Part shown: positions 25,407-34,524 of the stretch, in pieces
Layout: the number at the start of each line of letters is the position of its first letter
Numbering within the stretch: the first letter of the stretch is position 1
Assembly: GCF_027409185.1 (NCBI RefSeq)
Contig: NC_084474.1
Coordinates: 11,401,382 to 11,465,381, forward strand
DNA length: 64,000 nucleotides
Source: Cynocephalus volans
Lineage: Eukaryota > Chordata > Mammalia > Dermoptera > Cynocephalidae
Direction of reading: 5' to 3'
Notes under the pieces: generated by a model
Seen by the model: only the letters and a program-made list of their open reading frames with translations
Database searches by the model: none
Told to the model about the DNA's origin: nothing
Position numbers and translations under genes: made by a program

Positions 25407-25488
25407 TTTGATGACAGCTTTGGACTTTAAAAATAAATTACTAATAATTTTCTAAATGGTATTTTTAAAGTCCAAAGCTGTCATCAAA
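25407..25488. repeat. 28-bp perfect inverted repeat with 26-nt loop
   Basis: The left arm starts TTTGATGACAGCTTTGGACT (25407-25434) and the right arm (25461-25488) is its exact reverse complement, separated by 26 nt of AT-rich loop. Weaker pairing extends a few bases outward (TGCAAAGA against TGCTAAGG). The 82-nt unit has the size of a small MITE or of a pre-microRNA hairpin. No family was recognised. Confidence 0.9.
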
Positions 25489-25668
25489 CCTTAGCAATGT
25501 ATTAGTATTTAATGTTACTACTGATACTTACCTCAAATCTTAAAACAAATTTTACTGTGAATAATATAGGTTTCGGGGGCATGCACAGTGCTATAATACT
25601 GCATAGCTCCAAAATATATTGCTCATATTTTGAAATAATTTGCTTCATTTATATTTTGGAATACTTTT

Positions 25669-25834
25669 TTTTTTTTCTTAAAGATGACCGGTAAGGGGAT
25701 CTCAACCCTTGGCTTGGTGTTGTCAGCACCACGCTCTCCCAAGTGAGCTAACCAGCCATCCCTATATAGGATCCGCACCCGTGGCCTTGGTGTTAGCAGC
25801 ACCACACTCTCGCGAGTGAGCCACGGGCCAGCCC
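25669..25834 (-). mobile_element. dimeric CYN SINE
   Basis: Reverse dimer with a perfect 17-bp TSD TATTTTGGAATACTTTT (25652 and 25835). Confidence 0.96.
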
Positions 25835-25851
25835 TATTTTGGAATACTTTT

Positions 25852-26671
25852 GTCAAAATTCTGCTGATACCTTAAAGTCTAAAGCTGAAGGCCTATTTCC
25901 TCTGAACTGCTCCTGGTCCTGTGTTCCTTCCCTCAACTAAGGACGTCATCACAGAGCTGGTTGCTGGGTGATCACCTGGGGGTGATCTTCCTCTCTTTGA
26001 GCCCTGAGGACGCCTGATCAAGAAGAACCGTTGATGTCTTCCATCCAACTATTTCTTAGACCCATTCCTATTACCTTAGATTAATTCATGTTGTTATTTG
26101 CTGTAAAAACTAGCTTGAAGGCAAACGTGTCGTTGAGCCTCTCACTTCGACCCCTTACAATCTATCCATCCAGCTACCATTCCTGTCTATTTCAGACAAG
26201 CCGGATCCTCACCTGCCTGTGTGCTACAGTCCAACCCCCTCGATGCCACATGTACCCTCTGATGTTCAATCCATTTGGGGCCGAGTCCTGTTACATGTGG
26301 AGCCAAGTAAAAAGGCCTTGTCCAGCGCTGAGAAACCTCCCTGGGCCACCCAGAGGGTGCCATTTCGTCAGTATGAAAGCGATAGTCCACTCAGGACTGG
26401 TGACCAGAAAAAGGGGTGGGTCAGGTAGAGGGTGGGGCCAGACGAAGCCAGAACAAGATGAAAGAAAAAAAAAATCAAAGCAGGAGACAAGCAGGGGAGA
26501 TGCCTGATGACACTTGACTCCCTTAAACATTTCTTTTTTGGTGAAAATTTGTAAGTTTATGATGATGGCAAGATTGCACAGGGATCATGTTTCCCTCTCT
26601 TTCTAGACAAGTGAGAAAAGTGTTCTCCCTGAAGCCAGGGTGTCAGCCTCCCAGTGCTGCTTATACAAAGG
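25852..26671. other. no recognised feature
   Basis: A 139-codon frame at 26088-26507 overlaps antisense frames of similar length and shows no motif, so it is not called as a gene. Confidence 0.4.
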
Positions 26672-26673
26672 TA

Positions 26674-26773
26674 CCTCAAAAAAGTTCATGGAAAGATTCT
26701 TAGTATCTTTCCATTCTATTTTTCCACAAACATTTTGCTGTTATTGTTATTGTTTGCCACAAACTTTTTGAAG
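26674..26773. mobile_element. 100-bp mariner-like MITE candidate
   Basis: Imperfect terminal inverted repeats CCTCAAAAAAGTTCATGG and, at the other end, CCACAAACTTTTTGAAG, each next to a TA dinucleotide (26672 and 26774). This is the architecture of Tc1/mariner miniature elements. There is no coding capacity. Confidence 0.65.
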
Positions 26774-27096
26774 TATCCTCGTCAATACCAAACCTGCTCA
26801 GACCTCTGCCTTTTGTCTCTTTTGTCCTGGAAGGCTTGCCAAGTTACCTGCAACTGACCAAGCTCAAAGCTGGCACTTTCTGTGAAGGCATCTCAGCATC
26901 TCCCCCAACCCACTATTTTCCAGATAGAATAAAGCACCCATCGTCTGTGTACAATGTCACACCTTTGTCATAGGCCTGTCCCATGATTCATGAACTTGCT
27001 TTGTAGCTTTCTTTCTACTCATAGCTTGGAGGGATTCGCTTTTCTATTTCCTTGCATAGTATCTGGTATATGGTAGCTTTTGACTGAAATTAAGGC

Positions 27097-27605
27097 TGTC
27101 AAAGCAGAAATAATTTTGTAAAGTTTATTGGGAGCCAAATGTGAGGATTGACCTGGGAAACACCATCCAACAGAGTCAAAGAAGTGCTCCAAAGCTTATT
27201 ACAAATAACAAAGGCTTTATAGACAGAAAAGGCTGAAGAAAGCAGAAATAAAAAACAAAAAGCAGATTGGTCATTTCAAAGTTATTCTGCCTGTAAGGTG
27301 GGGACAGGAAGACAAAACAATACAAAAATAACTGATTGGTCAACATCAGGTTACTTCAGGCTATCTTTTGTGAAAGGATTAAAGCAGAGGGAACTTCATT
27401 ATCATACCTACTGAAGATTTAAACCGGCCTGTTTGGGAAATTGGCTCTTAACTCTTTCTCCTGACTTCTAGGAAGGTCAGACCACAACATAAGTGACATG
27501 GAACTTAGCAGGAGTGACTCCATTTTGGTTTTTTAGTCCGGTCTGTTGGGGTCCAGTGCAGGACCTTAGTCCAAAACAATGGCATCTGATAATTTTTATT
27601 TAACA
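27097..27605 (-). mobile_element. probable retroviral LTR, family unknown
   Basis: The block reads TG...CA on both strands. On the minus strand it starts TGTTAAATAAAAATTATCAG, contains CCAAAATGGAGTCACTCCTG and two GACCAATC(A/T) CCAAT-type motifs, and its length suits an LTR. No flanking duplication was found, so the call is tentative. Confidence 0.45.
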
Positions 27606-27651
27606 GTCAGTTCTCAGAAATGTTTTTAGTGCATTAAAAGGCAAATACACA

Positions 27652-27737
27652 CTTGGGAGATCATGGTGCTGGTAACACCAAGGTCATGGGTTCAGATCCC
27701 CCTATCTGCCAGTGGCCAAAAAAAAAAAAAAAAAAGC
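27652..27737 (+). mobile_element. 5'-truncated CYN SINE
   Basis: CACTTGGGAGATCATGGTGC through CCAGTGGCC and a pure A tail; TSD GGCAAATACAC / GCAAATATAAT. Confidence 0.85.
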
Positions 27738-27875
27738 AAATATAATCTTAATTCTTTTCACATGAAGAGATGGTAGAAAAGAGAAGAAAATCATCACTTC
27801 TAAAGGTTTCTGTTAAAAACATGTAAATTAGTCTTATATTAAAAGGAGGTTTTATTTCAGATGGCTCCCCCCACC

Positions 27876-27925
27876 CCTTTTTGTTGGTGGCTGGCCAGTA
27901 CGGGAATCTGAACCCTTCACCTTGT
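27876..27925 (-). mobile_element. truncated CYN SINE
   Basis: Only GGTGGCTGGCCAGTACGGGA and TCTGAACCCTTCACCTTG are left. Confidence 0.7.
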
Positions 27926-27999
27926 GGTTCACTTTTTTTCCCTTGTTTTTTAGTGTTTCATTTGTTTTATGATTTTGAGTGTTGTAGTGATGTGAAGCA

Positions 28000-29990
28000 G
28001 TCGGCCTGAACAGTTCAAGATTTTATATTGGTAAAAATAACATAATGAGATTCAGTTTAACAACTAGTTAAACCAGATACTAGTTTATCTGGCATCTACT
28101 GGATCCAAGACCCTAGTCATGTTACTGAAATGAGAGAGGTCCGTCATCCACTGTACACATATTTAAGAAATCTCTCGTGCCAAAGTTTTCAGTGTTAATG
28201 ATTAGCATTTACTTGAATGCCATTCAAAGGAGCCCAGGATAGCCAAGAAAACTTAAAGACCCTGGACTCCTCAATAGTTCAAAATCAAGAACATTTATAG
28301 ACCAAAATCATGGTTGGGGATCCTGGAAGTTACGTGTGACTCTGATTGGTCAGCGGTGAGGTCTGGCATGTTGACTTATTTTCCATGGCTCCTAAGTATC
28401 CAGGGTATATGGGCTTCAAAGCAGGTTTGTAGTTATTGGTTATCTGCAAAGACAACTGGAGTTAGTTACAGATGTTATCCTAAACTTAAGAAGCAAACAT
28501 CCTGACCTCCAGATCAAGTCTTAGCCTAAGGAAGTTTGTGTAATCAACTCCACTCTTGTTATTGTTAGACTGGGGTCGGGGATAGAAGGAGAGATCAGGG
28601 TTTGTCCCCTGGTTTTAGTCACAGGGGCGAGTGGGGATAGCATGAAGATGGTAGTGGATAGAGGTACTCTGGATGAAGAGTGGCCCCAAGTTATTTTGGA
28701 AACTTGATGTGCAGAATTTTTGTGCTTCTAGCTGACAGTTTAAAGTTTCCAGCTCTTTTAGAATGGGAAGTGGTGACTTGATAGTCCCTGTGCCTCTTTT
28801 ACCTGAGTTAGTCCTTTAGTCATCTAAGTGCCAAGTTCTCGGAGCCAGTTGTGTGGTCAACACAACCTGTCAGAATCTGCGTTCTGGTGGGTAATATAAA
28901 TGGCTGTGTGTGACTGAGACAGGAGAGCTTTGTTGTGGACTCTGCTGCCCTTTGTGGAGTAGATGTTTCTGATTTCACATGTGTTGTAATTATGTTATTT
29001 TGAATAACCCAGGTTCTGCAAAGCGTGGCATAATTATTGCTGCAATGGAAATGGAGCAGAGGAAACTGAGAAGCTCCTCTGACTTAAAATTAGGTTTGTA
29101 AGTGAGTTTTCTTTTTTTGATGATGTACCTTTGTTACTGGCAGCCAGGCTCGGCTTGCCCTGTCACATTAAACAAATGTCCCAAAAGTCCAAAAGTTGGT
29201 GCAAAGACTGGAAGCTCTATTCAGATAACCTGCATCTGCGGAATGAGCAGGCTAAAATCATTCTGCTTGCTGATGCTTGTTCTGGGGTTTATAAAGGGGT
29301 AGAGGCAGGAAGGTGAGGTAAGGCTTTTGTCCTATAGGCAAAGCCGGAGGAGGCTGGTCATGGGATCAGCAGAGGGTCTGAGTCAGATGTCAAGGTCCCA
29401 TGATGGACTGGGTGCTTTGGTGTCATGGAATCTGCAGTTGGTGGGCTGATCAGCTTCCAGCCCTTGATGTTATTTTGGGGCCGGAGTCGTTATCTCGTAG
29501 GGAGAGCTCAAAGACAACAACCTCAGTCAGGCATCACTGGAACATAGAAATACCTCACACGTACCTCTAAGTTACGTGGATGCAATTTTCCCTTAAGCAG
29601 GAAGGTGAGTTAATAATCAGCTAGGGTGCTTTGTCTTTCTCTTGGATTTCCTGCATTTGCAGTTGATTATGGAGGTAAGAAAAACATGAAAACTTAGTTT
29701 CAATTCTTAATTGTAGGTGTGCAACATCTAAAACAAATCAACATAAGAGGGTGTGATGGGAGACAAACAGAAACTTTTGAGAAGGATCCTTTTGGGGTAT
29801 GATTTCATCTGGTAGTTTAAGCCATACAGTCAGTTTCTCATTTCCTCTGCTAACCTCAAGGAGTTGAAGATTATCAGTTCTCAAGTTCATGACTAACTGA
29901 AATTTTTTGTCGGATTCTAGTTACCCCAAAGACAGCCATTTTCTGGCAAAGGTCCCTTTCACCTTCTGAAAATAAGAAGTGGTTTTTAAG
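28000..29990. other. unassigned, possibly decayed ERV-internal sequence
   Basis: This 2-kb stretch has no readable gene. Its composition and the nearby antisense LTR-like block at 27.1 kb suggest old retroviral internal sequence, but no protein motif survives to prove it. CCAAT-like GATTGGTCAGC occurs at about 28345. Confidence 0.3.
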
Positions 29991-30013
29991 TCTTTTCAAA
30001 ATGGTGTACCCCA

Positions 30014-30117
30014 GGCTGGCTGGTTAGCTCAGGTGGTTAGAGCATGATAGTATAACACCAAGGACTAAGGGTTCAAATCCCCCAGCTGGACAGCAGCCAA
30101 AAAAAAAAAAAAGAATA
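30014..30117 (+). mobile_element. monomeric CYN SINE
   Basis: GGCTGGCTGGTTAGCTCAGG to an A tail, with perfect 17-bp TSD CAAAATGGTGTACCCCA (29997 and 30118). Confidence 0.96.
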
Positions 30118-30504
30118 CAAAATGGTGTACCCCATATATGAACTCTAGGAGATTCCTGTGTATCTAAACTCAGAACACATTGTCTGTAGTTTATTCTGTT
30201 TAAAAAAGTGTGTAATGGACTTGTACACGGTTACATGTACATCACCTGCATTTGTTCACACTGCTTATCTGAACAACACTCCTTTTCCTTTTCTTTTTAA
30301 AAAGTTTTTAAATTTTTATGTCTTTTTCTTTTTAATTATGAAGGAAGTAAATGTCTGCTCTAAATATTTCCAGCAATATGAAAGCATATAGAGTAAAATT
30401 TACTTTTTAATCTTTTTCCTGTCTTTTCCCACTCCAGAACCCTAGAGGTGACCTCTGTTTTTGGTTGGATGTGCCTGTTCCTGTAATCCTTACTACGTAT
30501 CTTA

Positions 30505-30920
30505 GCTTGCTGGGGCTGCCATAACAAAATACTACAGACTGGGCGGCTTAAACAGCAAAAATGTATTTTCTCACAGCCCTGGAGGCTGAAAGTTCAGAAT
30601 CAAAATGTCAGCAGGTTTGGTTTCTTATGAGGTCTCTTTCCTTGGCTTGCAGATGGCTGCCCCTAGCTGTGTTCTCCCTGGCTTGCCTGTAGTTTTTTCT
30701 CTGGGAGCACGCATCCCTGGAGGCATTGTGTGTCTAAATTTCCTCTTTATATAGACTTCAGTCAGATTGAATTAGGGCCCACCCTAACAACCTCATTTTA
30801 GCTTAATTACCTCATTAAAGGTTCTTGCTCCAAATATAGCCACATCCTGAGTTACTGGGGTTAGGGCTTCAACATATGACTTTTTTTTTTGGCAGGAGGC
30901 ACAATTCAGCCCATAAAATG
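30505..30920 (-). mobile_element. MaLR (MST/MLT1-like) LTR
   Basis: Antisense LTR text: CTGGGGCTGCCATAACAAAA, GACTGGGCGGCTTAAACAGC, TTAGGGCCCACCCTAACAAC and ACAATTCAGCCCATAAAA at the far end. Confidence 0.75.
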
Positions 30921-31039
30921 ATGTATAGGTGCAGTATGTTTTTCCAACATAGACAGGAGTAGAGTACACAGTTTTTTCTGTGATTTGTTTTTCTCCTCCT
31001 CCTTTTACTTTTTTTGTGGCTGAGCAGTTCAGGGAACCC

Positions 31040-31827
31040 TTGAATGTTTTTCACTTAACAATGTATCATGAAAATGTGATATGGGTAATCTGTAAGTATT
31101 ATTGTTAATATTGGTAATTGTGTTACTGAAGAACATTTAGGTTGCTTTCAATTACTTGCTATTATATACAGTACTACATTGTGGTATATCCTTGTAAGCA
31201 TATCTTTTTCATATGTTATTATTTCTTCAAGGACAGGTTGATAGAAATGGAATTTCTGGGTCAAAGTGTAAGGGGTCAGTATGTTATGATGTTACTTCAA
31301 AATTGCATTCCCAAAGGGTTAAATTAATCTGTACTCACACACAGAGTACCAGAGTGACTGTTAACTTCAACTCTCACCAACCTTCATTATCAATATTTTA
31401 ATACATTTCATGTATCTGATGGGCAGAACTTATTGTTTTACTGTACATTTCTCTTGTTACTAAAGAAGTTGAATATGTTTTTATATGTTCCACATATAAT
31501 TTTGCTATTTTGTGTGTGTGTGTTGTCTGTTTATGTCAGATGCACATTCTTCTATTGGATTGTTGATCTTTTTGTTATTTATAAAAATTCTTCATATATT
31601 ATGACTATTTATCCTTCATCTTTTATACATTTTAAAATATTTCTTTCAGATGTGAACTGTATTTTAACTTTGTTTGTGGGTTCTTTTAACCAAGAGAGGT
31701 TTGACATTTTTACGTGATCAAATCTGTCAGTATTTTCCTTTTAGAAATTTGTGTGTTTAGGAATGCTATCTCTACTAAAAGACAATGGTGCAATTTTCAT
31801 GTTCTTTGGTGTGAATTAATTAAATGC
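31040..31827 (-). mobile_element. old L1M fragment, minus strand (provirus target)
   Basis: Antisense L1 3' region: GAAATGGAATTTCTGGGTCA and TTGTTATTTATAAAAATTCT. The provirus has integrated at its right end. Confidence 0.65.
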
Positions 31828-32109
31828 TGTGAGGAGCTGCCCGAAATCGCCATTACAAGATGGCGCTGATTTCCGGTGGAGGGCAGGGCTGCTCGGTAAC
31901 ACGCCTGGGCCGATTAGGCAGCCACCAATAAGGTAGGAGCACGTCCTAGGCGAGGAGCAGTCTCTATATAAAGGGCGCGGGTTCCCTCGCTCGGGGTCTC
32001 CATTTTTGGCAAGCTTATGCTCTCCCTCTCAAGATGCATTAAAGCTGATCTGCAGAAGGATCCTTTGTGTGCCGCGTCGTTCTTGCTGGCGAGACGGTAG
32101 CGCGGGACA
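31828..32109 (+). mobile_element. 5' LTR of the betaretroviral element
   Basis: Starts TGTGAGGAGC and ends GCGGGACA (TG...CA), 282 bp, unusually short. It holds a CCAAT box at 31925, a TATATAAAG box at 31965 and an ATTAAA polyadenylation signal at 32038. An ACAAGATGGCGC motif near the start resembles a YY1 site (31855-31866). It is identical to the 3' copy by direct reading. Confidence 0.97.
31925..31973 (+). promoter_or_regulatory. LTR promoter core: CCAAT and TATA boxes
   Basis: CCAAT (31925-31929) lies about 40 bp upstream of TATATAAAG (31965-31973). Transcription should start about 25-30 bp downstream, near the CTCGCTCGGGGTCTC tract, placing the ATTAAA signal inside R, as in many betaretroviral LTRs. 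Confidence 0.85.
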
Positions 32110-32111
32110 TT

Positions 32112-32129
32112 TGGTGCCGAAACCCGGGA
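32112..32129 (+). other. primer binding site, tRNA-Phe type
   Basis: TGGTGCCGAAACCCGGGA, two bases after the LTR end, is complementary to the 3' end of mammalian tRNA-Phe. Most exogenous betaretroviruses use a lysine tRNA, so this is an atypical primer for the group. Confidence 0.85.
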
Positions 32130-32190
32130 ACTTGTGTCATCGTCAGCACCTTCGGAGACCCCCTGGAGACAGGGAGGATTCAGAACTGCA

Positions 32191-32201
32191 GGAGGGTAAG
32201 T
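32191..32201 (+). promoter_or_regulatory. retroviral major 5' splice donor
   Basis: GGAGG followed by GTAAGT (GT at 32196) in the leader between the primer binding site and gag, the expected place for the donor used to make env mRNA. Confidence 0.75.
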
Positions 32202-32342
32202 TCGGAGAGGTATGCCTGTTCTTGGTCTGGGGTTAATCCGGTTGGTTTAAAAGGTTTTGAAATCGCCCGTTGGTGTGGTCAGACTGACGTAGATAAGCAG
32301 CTGCACCAGAGACCTGTGTGAGCCTCTAGTACGTAAGGGAAC

Positions 32343-32360
32343 GGCGCGTCTCACAGCGCC
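32343..32360 (+). other. GC hairpin in leader just before gag
   Basis: GGCGC and GCGCC pair around an 8-nt loop, 22 nt upstream of the gag ATG. Such a position suits a packaging or dimerisation stem-loop, but that role is inferred only from place and shape. Confidence 0.45.
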
Positions 32361-32381
32361 TCCCACGGAGTGGGGCGCGTT

Positions 32382-33386
32382 ATGGGTTCCACTCAGTCCA
32401 TGGTTACCGCGTTAGAGGCCGTGCTGAGACAACGTGATATAAAGGTAGGGGGCCGTGTGCTCAAAAATTTTGTAAAAGAGGTAGATCGTGTAGCGCCGTG
32501 GTTTGCTTGTTCCGGCTCCTTGACTTTGAGCTCTTGGAACAAACTAGGCAGAGACCTTGACCGCAAGTACGCGGAGGGAGACCTCCGTCAGGGCACCAAG
32601 ACCATTTGGAAGTTTATTAAAAATTGCTTAGAAGATGAGGGCTGTAAACCGGTAGTGATAGTAGGGCAAAATACATTAGAGGAGGTCCAAGACAGCATGT
32701 CAGAAACTGAACGGAGTGAGAGGATGGGTACCCGCAGGAGGAGAGACGTCTCCCATAAGAAAAAGGGCCCTCCCGGTAAGTCTACAGACGAGGGAGAGAT
32801 TCTAAAACAACAAAGTGACACTCCCGGCACATCTGCCGGTAAAGGAGGGATTTCAAAACCCAGACAAAAGTTGGAAGGGAAAGAAGGAGGCCTCTACCCT
32901 ATGCAAGAGCTGGGGGCCTTAAAACAAGAATTAGAAGATTTAAATCTGGATGAGTCCGACTCCGATCCCCTCAGCCCTAGTGAGGAATCCGATTTGGAGG
33001 AGGAAGCTGCCAGGTACGAGGAGGAGAGATATCATCCCGACAGGCGGCGGAGACCACTCGGGGAGTGGAAATGCCGGCCGCCCCCAGTGGCCCCCGCACG
33101 GCCTGCGCCTTCGGCGCCTCCTCCTTACGTGCAGTCTTCTAATCCCTTCTCATTCCTCTCTGATAAAGTGAGGAAAAAGGTTCAAGCTGCCTTCCCAGTT
33201 TTTGAGGTTGAGGGCGGAGGGAGAGTTCATGCCCCCGTCGAGTACACCCAAATTAAGGATCTAGCAGAGGAGGGATTTTGGTCTCACTGCGGCAATAGTC
33301 GCCGCCGTATCCCTGGCGGCGGGTGCAGCCACAGCTGCTGCCGTCTCCTTGACTACCACGGTACAGACTGCCACCACGTTGAATAA
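32382..33386 (+). pseudogene. gag: gag 5' part (matrix to early capsid) running out of frame into env sequence
   Basis: The frame opens at an ATG giving MGSTQS, a myristoylation-type N-terminus; a GTG four codons upstream is not needed. Residues 1-100 are a betaretroviral matrix-like helical domain (VAPWF, then SSWNKLGRDL). Then comes a basic patch (RRRRDVSHKKK, 118-128), an acidic stretch (about 185-216), and overlapping late-domain motifs PSAP and PPPY at 243-249, which in related viruses recruit TSG101 and Nedd4-type ligases. Capsid seems to begin at PVFE (272-275) but only about 25 residues of it remain. At about residue 297 the sequence switches to env transmembrane DNA read in the wrong frame, adding roughly 30 Cys- and Arg-rich residues before the stop. 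The matrix part is fully open; capsid, nucleocapsid and the gag-pro junction are gone. Confidence 0.92.
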
Positions 33387-33945
33387 TTTGTCCTCCGCGG
33401 TAACACAGGCCCTAGAAACACAGACTGCGCTAAACACTCAGCTGAAGGGAGAATTAATGGTGGTTAACCAGCGGGTGGATCTTGTGCAGGAACAAATAGA
33501 CGTTTTATGGCAAATTGCTCAATTGGGGTGTCAATGGAAATATTCAGGGTTATGTGTCACCAGTATCCAATATAAAAAGTATACCAAAGCTGCAAATTTG
33601 TCTAAACAATTATCCCAGCATCTTTCAACAGGTTGGACGAGAGAATTTGACAACCTGATAAACCAGCTGCGCATGGCCATTGTGTCCGTGAATTCAACAA
33701 GAGTGGATGTCTCCTTCGCAGCCGGACTGTCCTCATGGATTAAAACGGCCGTGTCCCACTTCAAGGAGTGGGCAGGAGTGATTGGGGTTGGCATGTTCTT
33801 ATGTGGGGGAACTGTGCTCCTACTATGGTTGGTCTGCAGATTAAAAGCCCAGACCCAGAGAGACAGGGTAGTCATCGCCCAGGCATTTCTAGCCCTGGAA
33901 CAGGGGGCCAACCCTGACGTTTGGCTGTCCATGCTTAAGGATTAG
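33265..33945 (+). pseudogene. env: env transmembrane subunit (TM) frame, SU absent
   Basis: The frame is +1 relative to gag and is preceded by a TAG at 33262. It starts near the deletion joint with an Ala/Val-rich fusion-peptide-like stretch (FGLTAAIVAAVSLAAG), followed by a Leu/Gln heptad region, a CX7C loop (CQWKYSGLC) without the CX6CC motif of gammaretroviral envelopes, NSTR as a potential glycosylation site, a second amphipathic region, a membrane anchor (IGVGMFLCGGTVLLLWLV) and a cytoplasmic tail of about 40 residues. No signal peptide or SU is present and the first in-frame ATG is at 33457, so no surface glycoprotein can be made from this copy. No stop interrupts the ectodomain, anchor or tail, in keeping with a young insertion. 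Family: betaretrovirus (MMTV/HML-like) TM. Confidence 0.9.
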
Positions 33946-34047
33946 CCTGCTCTGACTCCCCTTCCCCCTTCCTGTTGGCTGGCCTCCCTGAAGCTTGTTC
34001 AGAGGAGTTCGCCCTTGCTCAAACAGGTCTATGTGTAACAACAGGCT

Positions 34048-34181
34048 CCAGTGTGTCCAGAGACGGGCAACTTCCCCCAGACTTGAACCAACCTAAGACA
34101 TGGTGCCCGGTGGCGATAGGGTCAACCTATGACGGGTAAGGTCAAAGTCTGTGGAGGGACGACCTAGGACAGGAACGCTGG
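34048..34181 (+). promoter_or_regulatory. constitutive-transport-element-like RNA hairpin
   Basis: Two boxes GACGGG(C/T)AA (34062-34070, 34131-34139) alternate with two CCTA(A/G)GACA boxes (34092-34100, 34163-34171). This order allows one long hairpin with two internal loops related by two-fold symmetry: a basal stem CCAGTGTGT / AACGCTGG, a middle stem CAGACTTGAACC / GGTCAAAGTCTG, and a short tip. Loop sequences, order and location between env and the polypurine tract match what I know of the Mason-Pfizer monkey virus type CTE, which binds NXF1/TAP to export unspliced RNA. The function here is inferred. Confidence 0.82.
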
Positions 34182-34227
34182 CTAATTTGTCCGCGACCGC
34201 CGAGCTTGTACCAGCCGCTTTAAATGA

Positions 34228-34242
34228 TAAAAAAGGGGGAGA
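34228..34242 (+). other. polypurine tract
   Basis: A run of A then G (AAAAAAGGGGGAGA) ends directly at the 3' LTR with one T before TGTGAGG, the expected plus-strand primer position. Confidence 0.93.
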
Positions 34243-34524
34243 TGTGAGGAGCTGCCCGAAATCGCCATTACAAGATGGCGCTGATTTCCGGTGGAGGGCA
34301 GGGCTGCTCGGTAACACGCCTGGGCCGATTAGGCAGCCACCAATAAGGTAGGAGCACGTCCTAGGCGAGGAGCAGTCTCTATATAAAGGGCGCGGGTTCC
34401 CTCGCTCGGGGTCTCCATTTTTGGCAAGCTTATGCTCTCCCTCTCAAGATGCATTAAAGCTGATCTGCAGAAGGATCCTTTGTGTGCCGCGTCGTTCTTG
34501 CTGGCGAGACGGTAGCGCGGGACA
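34243..34524 (+). mobile_element. 3' LTR of the betaretroviral element
   Basis: 282 bp, base-for-base the same as the 5' LTR when read side by side, including TATATAAAG at 34380 and ATTAAA at 34453. The following genomic bases are TTATGC, against AAATGC before the 5' LTR, so the expected 6-bp duplication matches at only four positions. Confidence 0.97.

Larger units (their letters stand above)
31828..34524 (+). mobile_element. internally deleted endogenous betaretrovirus (2.7-kb provirus)
   Basis: A complete LTR-internal-LTR structure: 282-bp LTRs, tRNA-Phe-type primer binding site, splice donor, leader, gag start, a junction where early capsid sequence runs directly into the env transmembrane subunit, an export-element-like hairpin, polypurine tract and 3' LTR. 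The two LTRs read identical base for base, so integration is recent on a genomic time scale. About two thirds of a normal provirus is absent: most of CA, NC, protease, pol and SU. The matrix type, the PSAP/PPPY late motifs, the CX7C transmembrane loop and the transport-element-like hairpin place it with betaretroviruses (class II ERVs). It cannot move by itself; the retained cis elements suggest it could have been copied by a helper. Confidence 0.95.

Noticed and set aside
32370..32381. Upstream GTG start extending gag by four codons
   Set aside because: The ATG at 32382 gives MGSTQS, a proper myristoylation start as in other betaretroviral Gags; GTG initiation is not expected in mammals.
33531..33932. 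133-codon minus-strand frame
   Set aside because: It is antisense to the env TM frame, which has clear family features.
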